Source: Omphalotus guepiniiformis
Lineage: Eukaryota > Basidiomycota > Agaricomycetes > Agaricales > Omphalotaceae
Assembly: GCA_028554645.1 (NCBI GenBank)
Contig: JAQOOI010000015.1
Span: forward strand, 248,001-312,000
Length of the DNA stretch: 64,000 nucleotides
Direction: 5' to 3'
The position numbers and the translations under genes are program-made. The notes under the pieces were generated by a model. That model did no database searches. It was given only the letters and a program-made list of their open reading frames with translations, and was not told the DNA's origin. This document shows, piece after piece, positions 53,516 to 64,000 of this stretch (position 1 is its first letter; every line of letters starts with the position of its first letter).

Positions 53516-54242
53516 TCAGACATCAAGAAAATTGGAAAGCAGTTACGAATTCGGAGTGTAACGAAGGATTCGTTCTTATGGCGGCACCGTCCAGCCAAAA
53601 ATTTGACGGTTATGCGGGCCTCCGCTTTGATCGGAGCGACCTTAAATTGTATATGTAATAATTGTATATTAGTCAGCATTTTCGGCCCTCGTTTTTGCGC
53701 ACTTATGGTCAGTTAAGCTGGCCTCCGGTTAAGTCGGTTGTCATTGCCGGAGGCCTGATTAGTCAGCGTTTCTCTTGCGCTCCGTGGTCAGTTAAGGCTG
53801 GCCTCCGGTTCAATCGGTCCGTCCTTGCCCGAGGCTCGTTCTGCCCCTCATCTGCCCCCTCATTTTTGTGCTCCATGCCACTGGCAGGACTGGGTTAGAT
53901 ATTATTTTGAGGTTGTTATAAACATAAAATATTCTAGGAGGTCCAAGTTATAAATGTATTAAAACAAGATGTTAAATACAAGTAAAAAAAAACACATTTT
54001 TTGTAAGAAACATGTAATTTTTTATACACTGGATGAAATTTAACATAAAATCTGTGAGAAAATGCTAAACATATGTTGAATTAATACGGAAATTTTTCAT
54101 CATTTTTTTGCTACTAATACTAAAATTATGTTGAAATTATAGTAAATTGTATCAACACAATACCTTCATTTCTCCAACATCAAACACAGTGATTTACAGT
54201 GAACAGATGTTGAACAAATATCAAAAATCATTTATCATAAAA

Positions 54243-54640
54243 CTTTAATTATACACTCTGTACACCTGTATACACCATGTATACACCCTGTCACATGTGT
54301 ATACACCCATATACACCCTGTACACCTGTATACACACTGTCTGTATACAGGGTGACAGATGTACAGGGTGTATACAGGTATACAGGATGACATGTATACA
54401 GGATGTATACAGGATGTATACAGAGTGTATACAGGGTGGATACAGGGTGGATACAGGGTGTATACAGGGTGCATACAGAGTGGATACAGAGTGGATACAG
54501 AGTGGATACAGGGTGTATACAGAGTGCATACAGAGTGTATACAGAGTGTATACAGGGTGTATACAGGGTGTATACAGGTGGGAGTGTATACAGTGTGTAT
54601 ACAGAGTGTATATGGGTGTATACCTTGTCTGTATATACCT
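54243..54640. repeat. 11-bp minisatellite array 1
   Basis: Degenerate copies of GTGTATACAGG with changes mostly at TGT/TGC/TGG and AGG/AGA. At 54243-54350 the array runs in the inverted sense. The unit has no stop codon in any of six frames, so it creates long false open frames. Confidence 0.9.
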
Positions 54641-55012
54641 CACCTTGGAAACATCTTCTGTACACAAGTTTGTATATATTAACCCCTATGTTCTGTATAC
54701 AGAGATATCAGTGTCCATCTACTAGGTCCATGCAGATGCATCCTGGATGTATACACATGAGATATGCAAGATGAATTCACCTAATGTACAACTGTATCCA
54801 TATACACAGACTATATACATAAATGATCCTGTTTACCATAGTTTTGTTATTTGTTTAGCATATAGCCAGTATATATGAACAACCAAAACATAAATTTTAC
54901 CATCAGATATTTAACATTACTTTCACATATGTTTAGCATAAGTTCACAGTAATTTTCTGTCTGTTATTCTGGATCAATTTCAAATTGGTTTAGCATATTT
55001 TTCACACATCTA

Positions 55013-55151
55013 CACCGCCAAGAATTCAACATAAATCCCATGGGAAAGTATTACAAATATGGTGAAATAACATGAAAAATTAAACTTTTGATGTAATTTC
55101 ACCATATTTTTAACATTTTCCCATGGAATTTATGTTGAATTGTTTGCAGTG
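55013..55151. mobile_element. CACTA-like MITE (139 bp)
   Basis: Inverted ends of about 55 bp: CACCGCCAAGAATTCAACAT and CACTGCAAACAATTCAACAT. A 3-bp duplication CTA flanks it (55010-55012 and 55152-55154). Unit 2 lacks the insertion and keeps a single CTA at the same place, an empty site. Confidence 0.85.
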
Positions 55152-55458
55152 CTATTCTATTTCTCTCTGTATTTAACTCTGAATATATCTTATTTGTTCA
55201 GCATATCTTCAGTATATTTGCACAAGCAAAACATGAATGTTATTTTAGAAACATTTAACATTAGTTTCACATTTGTTTAGCATAAGTTCACAGTAATATC
55301 CTGTCTGTTATTCTGAATTGATTTTGAATTGCTTTAGCATAGTTTCCACACACCTTTTCCATTTGTCTCTGTATTTTATGATGAAACAATCATGATCTTG
55401 ATTAACATAATTGCATCCAAAATTCAATATTTATTTTAAACAATTTTCTCAAAAATAA

Positions 55459-55700
55459 TGTATAGAGTGTATATAGGGTGTATACAGGTCTACAGGGTGT
55501 ACTACAGGGTGTATACAGGGTGAGATGTATACAGGGTGCATACAGAGTGCATACAGAGTGCATACAGAGTGCATACAGGGTGTATACAGGGTGTATACAG
55601 GGTGCATACAGGATGCATACAGGGTGTATACAGGGTTAGGCTGGATACAGAGTGTATACAGGGTGTATACAGAGTTTATATGGGTGTATACCTTGTCTGT
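55459..55700. repeat. 11-bp minisatellite array 2
   Basis: A shorter array of the same unit inside unit 1, followed by a repeat of the flanking AT-rich sequence, so unit 1 carries an internal duplication of array plus flank. Confidence 0.88.
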
Positions 55701-57188
55701 ATATACCTCACCTTGGAAACACCTTCTGTACACAAGTTTGTATATATTAACCCCTCTGTTCTGTATACAGAGATATCAGTGTCCATCTACTAGGTCCATG
55801 CAGATGCATCCTGGATGTATACACATGGGATATGCAAGATGAATTCACCTAATGTACAACTGTATCCATATACACAGACTATATACATAAATGATCCTGT
55901 TTATCATAGTTTTCTTATTTGTTCAACATATAGCTAGTATATATGAATAACCAAAACATAAATTTTACCATCAGAAATTTAACATTACTTTCACATATGT
56001 TTAGCATAAGTTCACAGTAATTTTCTGTCTGTTATTCTGAATCAATTTTAAATTGGTTTAGCATATTTTTCACACATCTATTCTATTTCTCTCTGTATTT
56101 AACTCTGAATATATCTTATTTGTTCAGCATATCTTCAGTATATTTGCACAAGCAAAACATGAATGTTACTTTAGAAACATTTAACATTAGTTTCACATTT
56201 GTTGGGCATAAGTTCACAGTAATATCCTGTCTATTATTCTGAATTGATTTTGAATTGCTTTAGCATAGTTTCCACACACCTTTTCCATTTGTCTCTGTAT
56301 TTTATGATGAAACAATCATGATCTTGATTAACATAATTGCATCCAAAATTTAATATTTATTTTAAACACTTTTCCCAAAAATAATGATAAGATTTTATGG
56401 AATTTATGATAAATGATTTTTGATATTTGTTCAAGATCTGTTCACTGTAAATAACTGTGTTTGATGTTGGAGAAATGAAGGTATTGTGTTGATACAATTT
56501 ACTATAATTTGAACATAATTTTAGTATTAGTAGCAAAAAAAATGATGAAAAATTTTGGTATTGATTCAATATATGTTTAGCATTTTCTCAGATTTTATGT
56601 TAAATTGTGTCCAGTGACAGTTTTGTCTGTATTGCATGCACAGATGTGCTGCCAAAACTGAATTCGTTCCCGCCTGCATCCCGTGATGCAGGCTGACAGT
56701 CCAAGTTACGAATTCGGAGTGTAACGAAGGATTCGTTCTTATGGCGGCACCGTCCAGCCAAAAATTTGACGGTTAAGCGGGCCTCCGCTTTGATCGGAGC
56801 GACCTTAAATTGTATATGTAATAATTGTATATTAGTCAGCATTTTCGGCCCTCGTTTTTGCGCACTTATGATCAGTTAAGCTGGCCTCCGGTTAAGTCGG
56901 TTGTCATTGCCGGAGGCCTGATTAGTCAGTGTTTCTCTTGCGCTCCGTGGTCAGTTAAGGCTGGCCTCCAGTTCAATCGGTCCGTCCTTGCCCGAGGCTC
57001 ATTCTGCCCCTCATCTGCCCCCTCATTTTTGTGCTCCATGCCACTGGCAGGACTGGGTTAGATATTATTTTGAGGTTGTTATAAACATAAAATATTCTAG
57101 GAGGTCCAAGTTATAAATGTATTAAAACAAGATGTTAAATACAAGTAAAAAAAACACATTTTTTGTAAGAAACATGTAATTTTTTATA

Positions 57189-59637
57189 CACTGGATGAAA
57201 TTTAACATAAAATCTGTGAGAAAATGCTAAACATATGTTGAATTAATACGGAAATTTTTCATCATTTTTTTGCTACTAATACTAAAATTATGTTGAAATT
57301 ATAGTAAATTGTATCAACACAATACCTTCATTTCTCCAACATCAAACACAGTGATTTACAGTGAACAGATGTTGAACAAATATCAAAAATCATTTATCAT
57401 AAAACTTTAATTATACACTCTGTACACCTGTATACACCATGTATACACCCTGTCACATGTGTATACACCTGTATACACCCATATACACCCTGTACACCTG
57501 TATACACACTGTCTGTATACAGGGTGACAGATGTACAGGGTGTATACAGGTATACAGGATGACATGTATACAGGATGTATACAGAGTGTATACAGGGTGG
57601 ATACAGGGTGGATACAGGGTGGATACAGGGTGGATACAGAGTGTATACAGAGTGCATACAGAGTGTATACAGAGTGTATACAGAGTGTATACAGGGTGTA
57701 TACAGGGTGTATACAGGGTGTATAATCCTGTATACAGAGTGTATACAGGGTGTATACAGGGTCAGGCTGGATACAGAGTGTATACAGAGTGTATACAGGA
57801 TGTATACAGGGTGCATACAGAGTGCATACAGGGTGCATACAGGGTGCATACAGGGTGTATACAGGGTGTATACAGGGTGAGATGTATACAGAGTGCATAC
57901 AGAGTGCATACAGAGTGCATACAGAGTGCATACAGAGTGTATACAGAGTGTATACAGAGTGTATACAGGGTGTACACAGGTGTATACAGAGTGTATACAG
58001 GGTGTATACAGGGTGTATACAGAGTGTATACAGGGTGTACACAGGTGTATACAGGGTGCATACAGGGTGCATACAGGGTGCATACAGGGTGCATACAGGG
58101 TGCATACAGGGTGTATACAGGGTGTATACAGGGTCAGGCTGGATACAGAGTGTATACAGAGTGTATACAGGGTGTATACAGGGTGCATACAGAGTGCATA
58201 CAGGGTGCATACAGGGTGCATACAGGGTGTATACAGGGTGTATACAGGGTGTATACAGGGTGCATACAGGGTGCATACAGGGTGTATACAGGTTGTATAC
58301 AGGGTGTATAATCCTGTATACAGAGTGTATACAGGGTGTATACAGGGTCAGGCTGGATACAGAGTGTATACAGGATGTATACAGGGTGCATACAGAGTGG
58401 ATACAGGGTGCATACAGAGTGTATACAGAGTGCATACAGGGTGCATACAGGGTGCATACAGGGTGCATACAGGGTGCATACAGAGTGTATACAGAGTGCA
58501 TACAGGGTGGATACAGGGTGGATACAGGGTGGATACAGAGTGCATACAGGGTGGATACAGAGTGCATACAGAGTGCATACAGAGTGTATACAGGGTGTAT
58601 ACAGGGTGTATACAGAGTGTATACAGGGTGTACACAGGTGTATACAGAGTGTATACAGGTATACAGGGTGACATGTATACAGGGTGTATACAGAGTTTAT
58701 ATGGGTGTATACCTTGTCTGTATATACCTCACCTTGGAAACACCTTCTGTACACAAGTTTGTATATATTAACCCCTCTGTTCTGTATACAGAGATATCAG
58801 TGTCCATCTACTAGGTCCATGCAGATGCATCCTGGATGTATACACATGGGATATGCAAGATGAATTCACCTAATGTACAACTGTATCCATATACACAGAC
58901 TATATACATAAATGATCCTGTTTATCATAGTTTTCTTATTTGTTCAACATATAGCTAGTATATATGAATAACCAAAACATAAATTTTACCATCAGAAATT
59001 TAACATTACTTTCACATATGTTTAGCATAAGTTCACAGTAATTTTCTGTCTGTTATTCTGAATCAATTTTAAATTGGTTTAGCATATTTTTCACACATCT
59101 ATTCTATTTCTCTCTGTATTTAACTCTGAATATATCTTATTTGTTCAGCATATCTTCAGTATATTTGCACAAGCAAAACATGAATGTTACTTTAGAAACA
59201 TTTAACATTAGTTTCACATTTGTTGGGCATAAGTTCACAGTAATATCCTGTCTATTATTCTGAATTGATTTTGAATTGCTTTAGCATAGTTTCCACACAC
59301 CTTTTCCATTTGTCTCTGTATTTTATGATGAAACAATCATGATCTTGATTAACATAATTGCATCCAAAATTCAATATTTATTTTAAACACTTTTCCCAAA
59401 AATAATGATAAGATTTTATGGAATTTATGATAAATGATTTTTGATATTTGTTCAAGATCTGTTCACTGTAAATAACTGTACTTGATGTTGGAGAAATGAA
59501 GGTATTGTGTTGATACAATTTACTATAATTTGAACATAATTTTAGTATTAGTAGCAAAAAAAATGATGAAAAATTTTGGTATTGATTCAATATATGTTTA
59601 GCATTTTCTCAGATTTTATGTTAAATTGTGTCCAGTG
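57189..59637. mobile_element. Non-autonomous inverted-repeat element, copy 2
   Basis: The same CACTGG ends and inverted arms as copy 1, again with ATA and ACA outside. The interior is mostly minisatellite. Confidence 0.6.
57416..58720. repeat. 11-bp minisatellite array 3 (about 1.3 kb)
   Basis: About a hundred copies of the GTGTATACAGG-type unit with higher-order blocks, for example the recurring GGGTCAGGCTGGATACAGAG near 57760, 58132 and 58346. Spurious frames up to 386 codons arise on both strands. Confidence 0.9.
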
Positions 59638-59809
59638 ACAGTTTTGTCTGTATTGCATGCACAGATGTGCTGCCAAAACTGAATTCGTTCCCGCCTGCAT
59701 CCCATGATGCAGGCTGACAGTCCAAGTAAATTCAAGAACGTCCACGGGAATACATTGATAGTGTACACAATTCCAGATACATAGAGGCTTTGAGCTTGAG
59801 CGTTAGTCA

Positions 59810-62800
59810 TTAACTACCGATTGGAGCTCCAGCTATCGCAGTTGCGGTATGAATAAAGGACGTCCAGGCCGCCCTGGTCGCAGAAGGGAATACATATGTC
59901 GATTGTGTCATCCCGGATCCGTAAAAGATATCGTCGGGTCCAGGCAAAGCATCCGCTGCAAGTGTGGAGTTTTCACCTCCAACTACTTGGACAACACCGT
60001 TTGAATCAGTGTATACTAGGCCTGTAGTCTTGTTGCCCAGTATAAAATCACGGAAGAATATCAATGCCTACAGAAAATATGTTAGATATAGGCTTCTATT
60101 CATTACACTGCGGAAGAGACATACGTTTTCAGGTTGATTCATCGGTACTTGGTGAGCAGCACCTTGAAAGAGAGCATATGTCCAATTTCTTTCTTGGTGT
60201 ATGATTCCAGCAAAGTTGCCCGAATCGTCGAACCAAGGTGTTGAGGGCTTGCGAGTGAAACCTTGAATACCTCCAAAAGTCGTGTTCTGATGAATCAGGC
60301 GGCATTAGCAAGATAATCCGGTGACCTATGCACTTAAAATATACCTGAATGACAACTATGCCAAGTCGCCAGTGCAAGGTCAGAGTCCAAACAAATCCGG
60401 ATATTCATGAATACTTACCCTCGGTACCGCGATGCGAGTCTAGGGAATCGTCGTTTCCAGAGTAAAGCACAATCGGGATTCCACGTGCCGAAGCATTAGA
60501 AGCGAGTTCCGATAGAAATTCCATTGGACTTAAGAAAAGAGAATACTTTATCAGTGTCGTTTTGAAAGCGGACGGCTTCAAACGTACGGCGCGCCTTCGA
60601 AAAGAGATCCCAGTCAGATCACCATAGGTACTAGCATGTTACGGTTAAGATACTCACTGGGGTCATTAGCTGGAGGAGAGGAAGCATGCAATGAATTGCA
60701 GTGAGATACGACTAAATGCCGATAGAGGAAGACCCACTGCCAAAAATACCGAATGGGAAGTCGAAGCCCATCTCCCAATCTTTGCTCGTGGGGGCATGAA
60801 TAGCACTTCGTGTGTGGTTATCTACAGGTCGAGAGAATTAGCTTTACCGTTCGTAGGAGAAATAACATTTTTGTGCACCATTCAACCAGACAGATGCGTC
60901 TATTGGAGCTTCTGGAGAAAGTGCATCGGGTACATTGTAGACCTAGACAGACGATGCAAGGTCAGTACGCAATCCAAAAGAAGATAAGTACAATGGGGCG
61001 CACATCAAAACTTGGACCGGAGATCAAACTTAGATCTAAAACACATGTTACGTTGAGCCTCAAGAGTAGAAATTTGAAGAACACGCGCACTCCAAGGAAA
61101 CGTGAAGTTTATTGCGTAGTCGGTGAATTCGTCCATGAGGAAACACCCATACTAAACCCAAGCGAATTGTACTTAGGTCAGCCTCAAGCCACTATAGAGG
61201 TTCGAAATGCTTACCCAGGTGTCAATAGTACCGTTGGCTCGGCCTGTAAGATCTCTCTTCCATGCCGTTCGTAAACCATCGCGACCTCGTTTGTTAATTT
61301 CAATTTCCGGACCCTCTCTCCGGGATCGATCCGCAATCCTCTTTGCGATATTAGCACGGAACGACCTCGCCTGTTTAGGGTTGAATCCGTCTTCCTCTGA
61401 GTCCGAGGACTCGAGGATTGGTACAGATGGTAGAGTGATACTTGGAATTATCCCGTTTTGCGGATAAGTGAGGTTGACGTCGAATCCACAAAGATGACTC
61501 CTAGAAGTTTACCGGTTAGCGGTTCAACGGGTACACATGAACTGCTGTCGCCTTACTGTTCTCTGAAATACTCGAATACTTCGGGGTCATATCCAATAAT
61601 CTGAGGCCAAGTCTCGAGTACTGTGACCTAATCAAATGCCAGTTGATGGAGTCATAGCGTAGTAATAGAATCAATCACTAACAGTGGGTAAGTTGTGGTG
61701 GACATCCACCGACGTGATCGTTCCGTCGCCAATAGCAATCTTCGCAATCTCGACAGGAGGGTTTGCCATTGAAAAGTATGTTTTCAATATATATGGCTAT
61801 CGATACCATGCAATTGTATTTAGCAGTGATATTCCTGCCAAAGGGTGGGATGCTCACAATATAGGCCCCAGCGTAACTTTCCCCGGTGATATACAGAGGA
61901 CGTGTCCCCAAGCTTGGGAATACTTTCACAAGATTCTCCAGGAAACCCATCTACCGGCGAACAGTTGGATAGTTGACAACATCAGACCAGATATGAACAC
62001 ATACGAAGTCTAGCCCGAGTTGATCTTCATCAGCGACTGGATTTAACACTCAGTCCAATGTTTTCTTATTGTTCACTGTATGATCGCAACTCACCATAGC
62101 CATCGGCATCAGCGGTAGCCCAACCGGTCCCTCTGCCAAGCATCTCTTTAAAATCGTTTGTAGAGAGCTACACGTATATACGTACACTGGTTGATCGATC
62201 CAGAAGAAGTCGGCCAAAGTGTTCCAACTGTAATTGTTCAAGGACGCTCCATAGTCAGATCCAATGCGAATAGGACCACTCTAAAATCGAGTTAATGTGA
62301 GCTATTGGACATCTATACATAAGAAGACTCGCGCTTGATTACCTCAAACAGAACACCAGCCATACTCGAGGTGCCAGGCCTGGCAATGAGGATCAGCTGC
62401 TGTATTGTGCTCAATGGAAAGAATAGATTTAGACTAACCCTCCCGTCAGCCAGATACCCCAGGGATCGCTGCTCTCGTTAGCGGCAGCAGTCAAAGAGCC
62501 ATTCTTGCTCTCGAATCCCCAGAAGAAGAGTGTGTCGTTTGGGTGCCCCTCACGCTGGACGGGGATATTGCCAGCGAAGCTTCGAGACAGCGGGAACGAA
62601 ACGTTGGGGAGTGGGTTTGTCACTTGGAAGTCTGCAGAAAAACGAGCGTGAGTTAGTGCGACGTGTTGCGATACAACGGCAAATGCGCAAGCCTCACAAT
62701 CCTGCCATTCAGGACTGAAGTCTCCTGAGGGTTGGCCTGAGTATACGTGAGGATACGAGCTTGGAAGAGTCTGGGAAACGATAGGAGCGATGAGAATAAA

Positions 62801-62830
62801 CGGAAGCCAAAAGACATGTTGAGCTTTCAT
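59810..62830 (-). CDS. Serine carboxypeptidase (peptidase S10), secreted, multi-exon
   Basis: Starts MKAQHVFWLPFILIAPIVSQ, a signal peptide, at 62830. Exons read SFAGNIPVQREGHPNDTLFFWGFE, WGIWLTGGPGTSSMAGVLFE across an intron (the oxyanion motif is usually WLNGGPG), NNYSWNTLADFFWIDQPV, then GFLENLVKVFPSLGTRPLYITGESYAGAY with the catalytic Ser, KIAIGDGTITS, VLETWPQIIGYDPEVFEYF, HLCGFDVNLTYPQNG, WKRDLTGRANGTIDTW, HTRSAIHAPTSKDW, PIVLYSGNDDSLDSHRGTE with the catalytic Asp, and FAGIIHQERNWTYALFQGAAHQVPMNQPE with the catalytic His. The last exon ends GAPIGS at 59810. It removes C-terminal residues from peptides in secretory or extracellular space. No disabling change was seen, but not all splice sites were fixed. 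Confidence 0.85.
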
Positions 62831-64000
62831 CGTGGGGTGGGGTTTGAGGTGGATCTCCTAGATAGCCTCAGCTATTTATTGAGCGTCTGCAGTCCGCAAT
62901 TAGGCAAGCGGTGTATACAACGAAGTTGGAATGCCATAGCCGCACTGTCTCAGCGTGCAGGTGCTCCGGTACCGGCCAATACAACCAGTAGCTGTACTCA
63001 ATTTTCCATTCCAAGGACGTTATTTTTGACAGTTTGAGACTGCCTTTTGCGTAAGCTGCAATTATGAACAATGCGAACGCAGTCTTTACACTCTATTGTT
63101 TATAAGATTGCTCAGCGATTAAATGACAATTCCGACATTCACTTACGCTTTGTACCGCAAGCACCCTCTTTCACCAGGCCAACCTTAAAGGAGAAGCGCA
63201 ACAACGGTTCCGCATTAGCAGAAGAGTCAACAGATGCCATGGCTGTATCGGAATAACAGCAGCTTCGGAGTTAATTGGGTGAGCGTAAGCGAGCCCAATT
63301 GTAGAGGGTGACCCAAAATCCGTTGCACAGCCACCGCGCGCGGCGCTACATTTCGACACAACACAAGTAAACACAGAGCTTTAATGTGCTGCAGCTGTAA
63401 ACAGATTTAATATGTAGAAATAAATCAGTTTCTTTTCCTCTTTTCCCCTGAGAGTTCTGGGAAGAGGTTCCTTCCATTCAATAGTATCAATACAGTTTAT
63501 TATTGTTTCAAAAAACTCAGACAAAATCCTAAAAAAATATCATGATGAAGTTGTAGGTGATATTCTCACTCTGCTTTTTGGAGAATAAGTTGCTCAGCTC
63601 TCTTCAGTTGAAGAGTCTCCTCTCTACTCCATTACTTATCAGAAGCCAAACAGTCATCCATCAATTTCAAAAGTTGGAAATTTTCAGACATATCATTCTT
63701 TCACCAAATCTAGTACTATTCTGACTCAAATTTTTTGTCAATCTAGAGGTAATCCAGAGCATAAGCTGTTTAGAGATGTAGTATAGCTGTAGAATGTGAA
63801 GGATACTAGATGGCAACATTACTTCACAACAAGCATTGTGCTGAGATTTGGTATAAGTCCTCCAATCTAGGCCTGGAAGAAGTCAATCTTCCTTGGATTC
63901 CCATTGCTTGACAGTTAAATGGAATACTAGAGGGTGACACTGAATTAAACATAACACAGCTATTAGAGCTAACACTGGCTTGGGATATAACAATTCACAA
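62831..64000. other. Flank without a recognised gene
   Basis: Likely promoter of the carboxypeptidase near 62831-63000. A short inverted repeat AATTGGG/CCCAATT lies at 63273-63300 around GAGCGTAAGC. From about 63400 the sequence is AT-rich with no domain, repeat pair or RNA gene that could be supported. Confidence 0.4.

Larger units (their letters stand above)
54027..56616. mobile_element. Non-autonomous inverted-repeat element, copy 1
   Basis: Ends CACTGGATGAAATTTAACAT and the inverse of CACTGGACACAATTTAACAT; the inverted arms extend about 200 bp or more (54027-54240 against 56390-56616). The flanks ATA and ACA would be a 3-bp duplication with one change. Termini in CACTG with 3-bp duplications suggest a CACTA-type relative. 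It holds two arrays of the 11-bp minisatellite and an inner MITE, and no transposase. Confidence 0.6.
53541..56703. repeat. Tandem repeat unit 1 (3163 bp) with inner inverted-repeat element
   Basis: Begins AGTTACGAATTCGGAGTG and ends with GATGCAGGCTGACAGTCCA, after which unit 2 starts at once. The 486-bp head contains repeated GGCCTCCGGTT blocks. The tail contains the hairpin CCTGCATC/GATGCAGG. A relative lies at 21780-22975. No gene was found. Confidence 0.85.
56704..59724. repeat. Tandem repeat unit 2 (3021 bp)
   Basis: Near-identical to unit 1 in head, inner ends and tail, but with one large minisatellite array instead of two small ones and without the 139-bp MITE. It ends at 59724 next to unique sequence 86 bp from the carboxypeptidase stop. 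Confidence 0.85.

Noticed and set aside
57407..58567. Very long open frames with Tyr/Thr/Cys/Ile/Gln repeats on both strands (also 54245-54774 and 55449-55842)
   Set aside because: They come from an 11-bp minisatellite that has no stop in any frame; no start context, splice signals or domain support coding.
54243..58720. CRISPR-like array
   Set aside because: Units are contiguous 11-mers without unique spacers, in a eukaryotic genome.
60691..61467. Plus-strand frames inside the carboxypeptidase region
   Set aside because: They are antisense to recognised S10 exons such as WKRDLTGRANGTIDTW.

Overview
The window looks like a repeat-rich chromosome segment of a mushroom-forming basidiomycete (Agaricomycetes). 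The pointers are a FunK1-type protein kinase, two paralogous DUF6534 membrane-protein genes, a multi-exon serine carboxypeptidase, very short introns (about 48-60 nt), and several retrotransposon classes seen in such genomes. The species cannot be told from the sequence.

Layout. 1-11540: the 5' part of a Ty3/gypsy element (element A, minus strand) that runs off the left edge. It has an LTR, a primer site, and gag, protease and pol genes, followed on the opposite strand by two spliced genes, one encoding a Zn2Cys6-like cysteine cluster. The whole block is strikingly dense in CGCG. 11541-21598: an older Ty3/gypsy element (element B, minus strand) into which A inserted. Its gag-pro-pol is one continuous frame broken almost only by TGA codons and by a 1.8-kb solo LTR (LTR-C). 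Its LTR carries nine hairpins with a conserved loop and changing but complementary arms. 21599-28483: decayed repeats, three tRNA-like SINE heads, a decayed copy of the element A LTR cut twice by other solo LTRs, and a minisatellite. 28484-36389: a complete Ty1/copia element (minus strand) with 342-bp LTRs and an AAGCT target duplication, disabled by stops and frameshifts.

36704-46562: host genes, namely a FunK1 kinase and a divergent pair of DUF6534 genes. 46890-52774: a tyrosine-recombinase retrotransposon (DIRS/Ngaro-like, minus strand; gag, RT, RNase H, recombinase) with a minisatellite-filled intron and strong hairpins near both ends. 52853-53515: a Mutator-like MITE with about 110-bp inverted repeats and a 9-bp target duplication. 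53541-59724: two tandem copies of a 3.0-3.2-kb repeat, each holding a non-coding inverted-repeat element filled with an 11-bp minisatellite. 59810-62830: a serine carboxypeptidase gene. 62831-64000: no recognisable gene.

How the parts relate: most of the window is layers of transposons. The order of insertion can be read from target duplications and interrupted frames. Decay is mainly CpG to TpG/CpA, which suggests cytosine methylation. The most unusual items are the CGCG-dense element with its antisense DNA-binding-type gene and the covarying hairpin array in the element B LTR.
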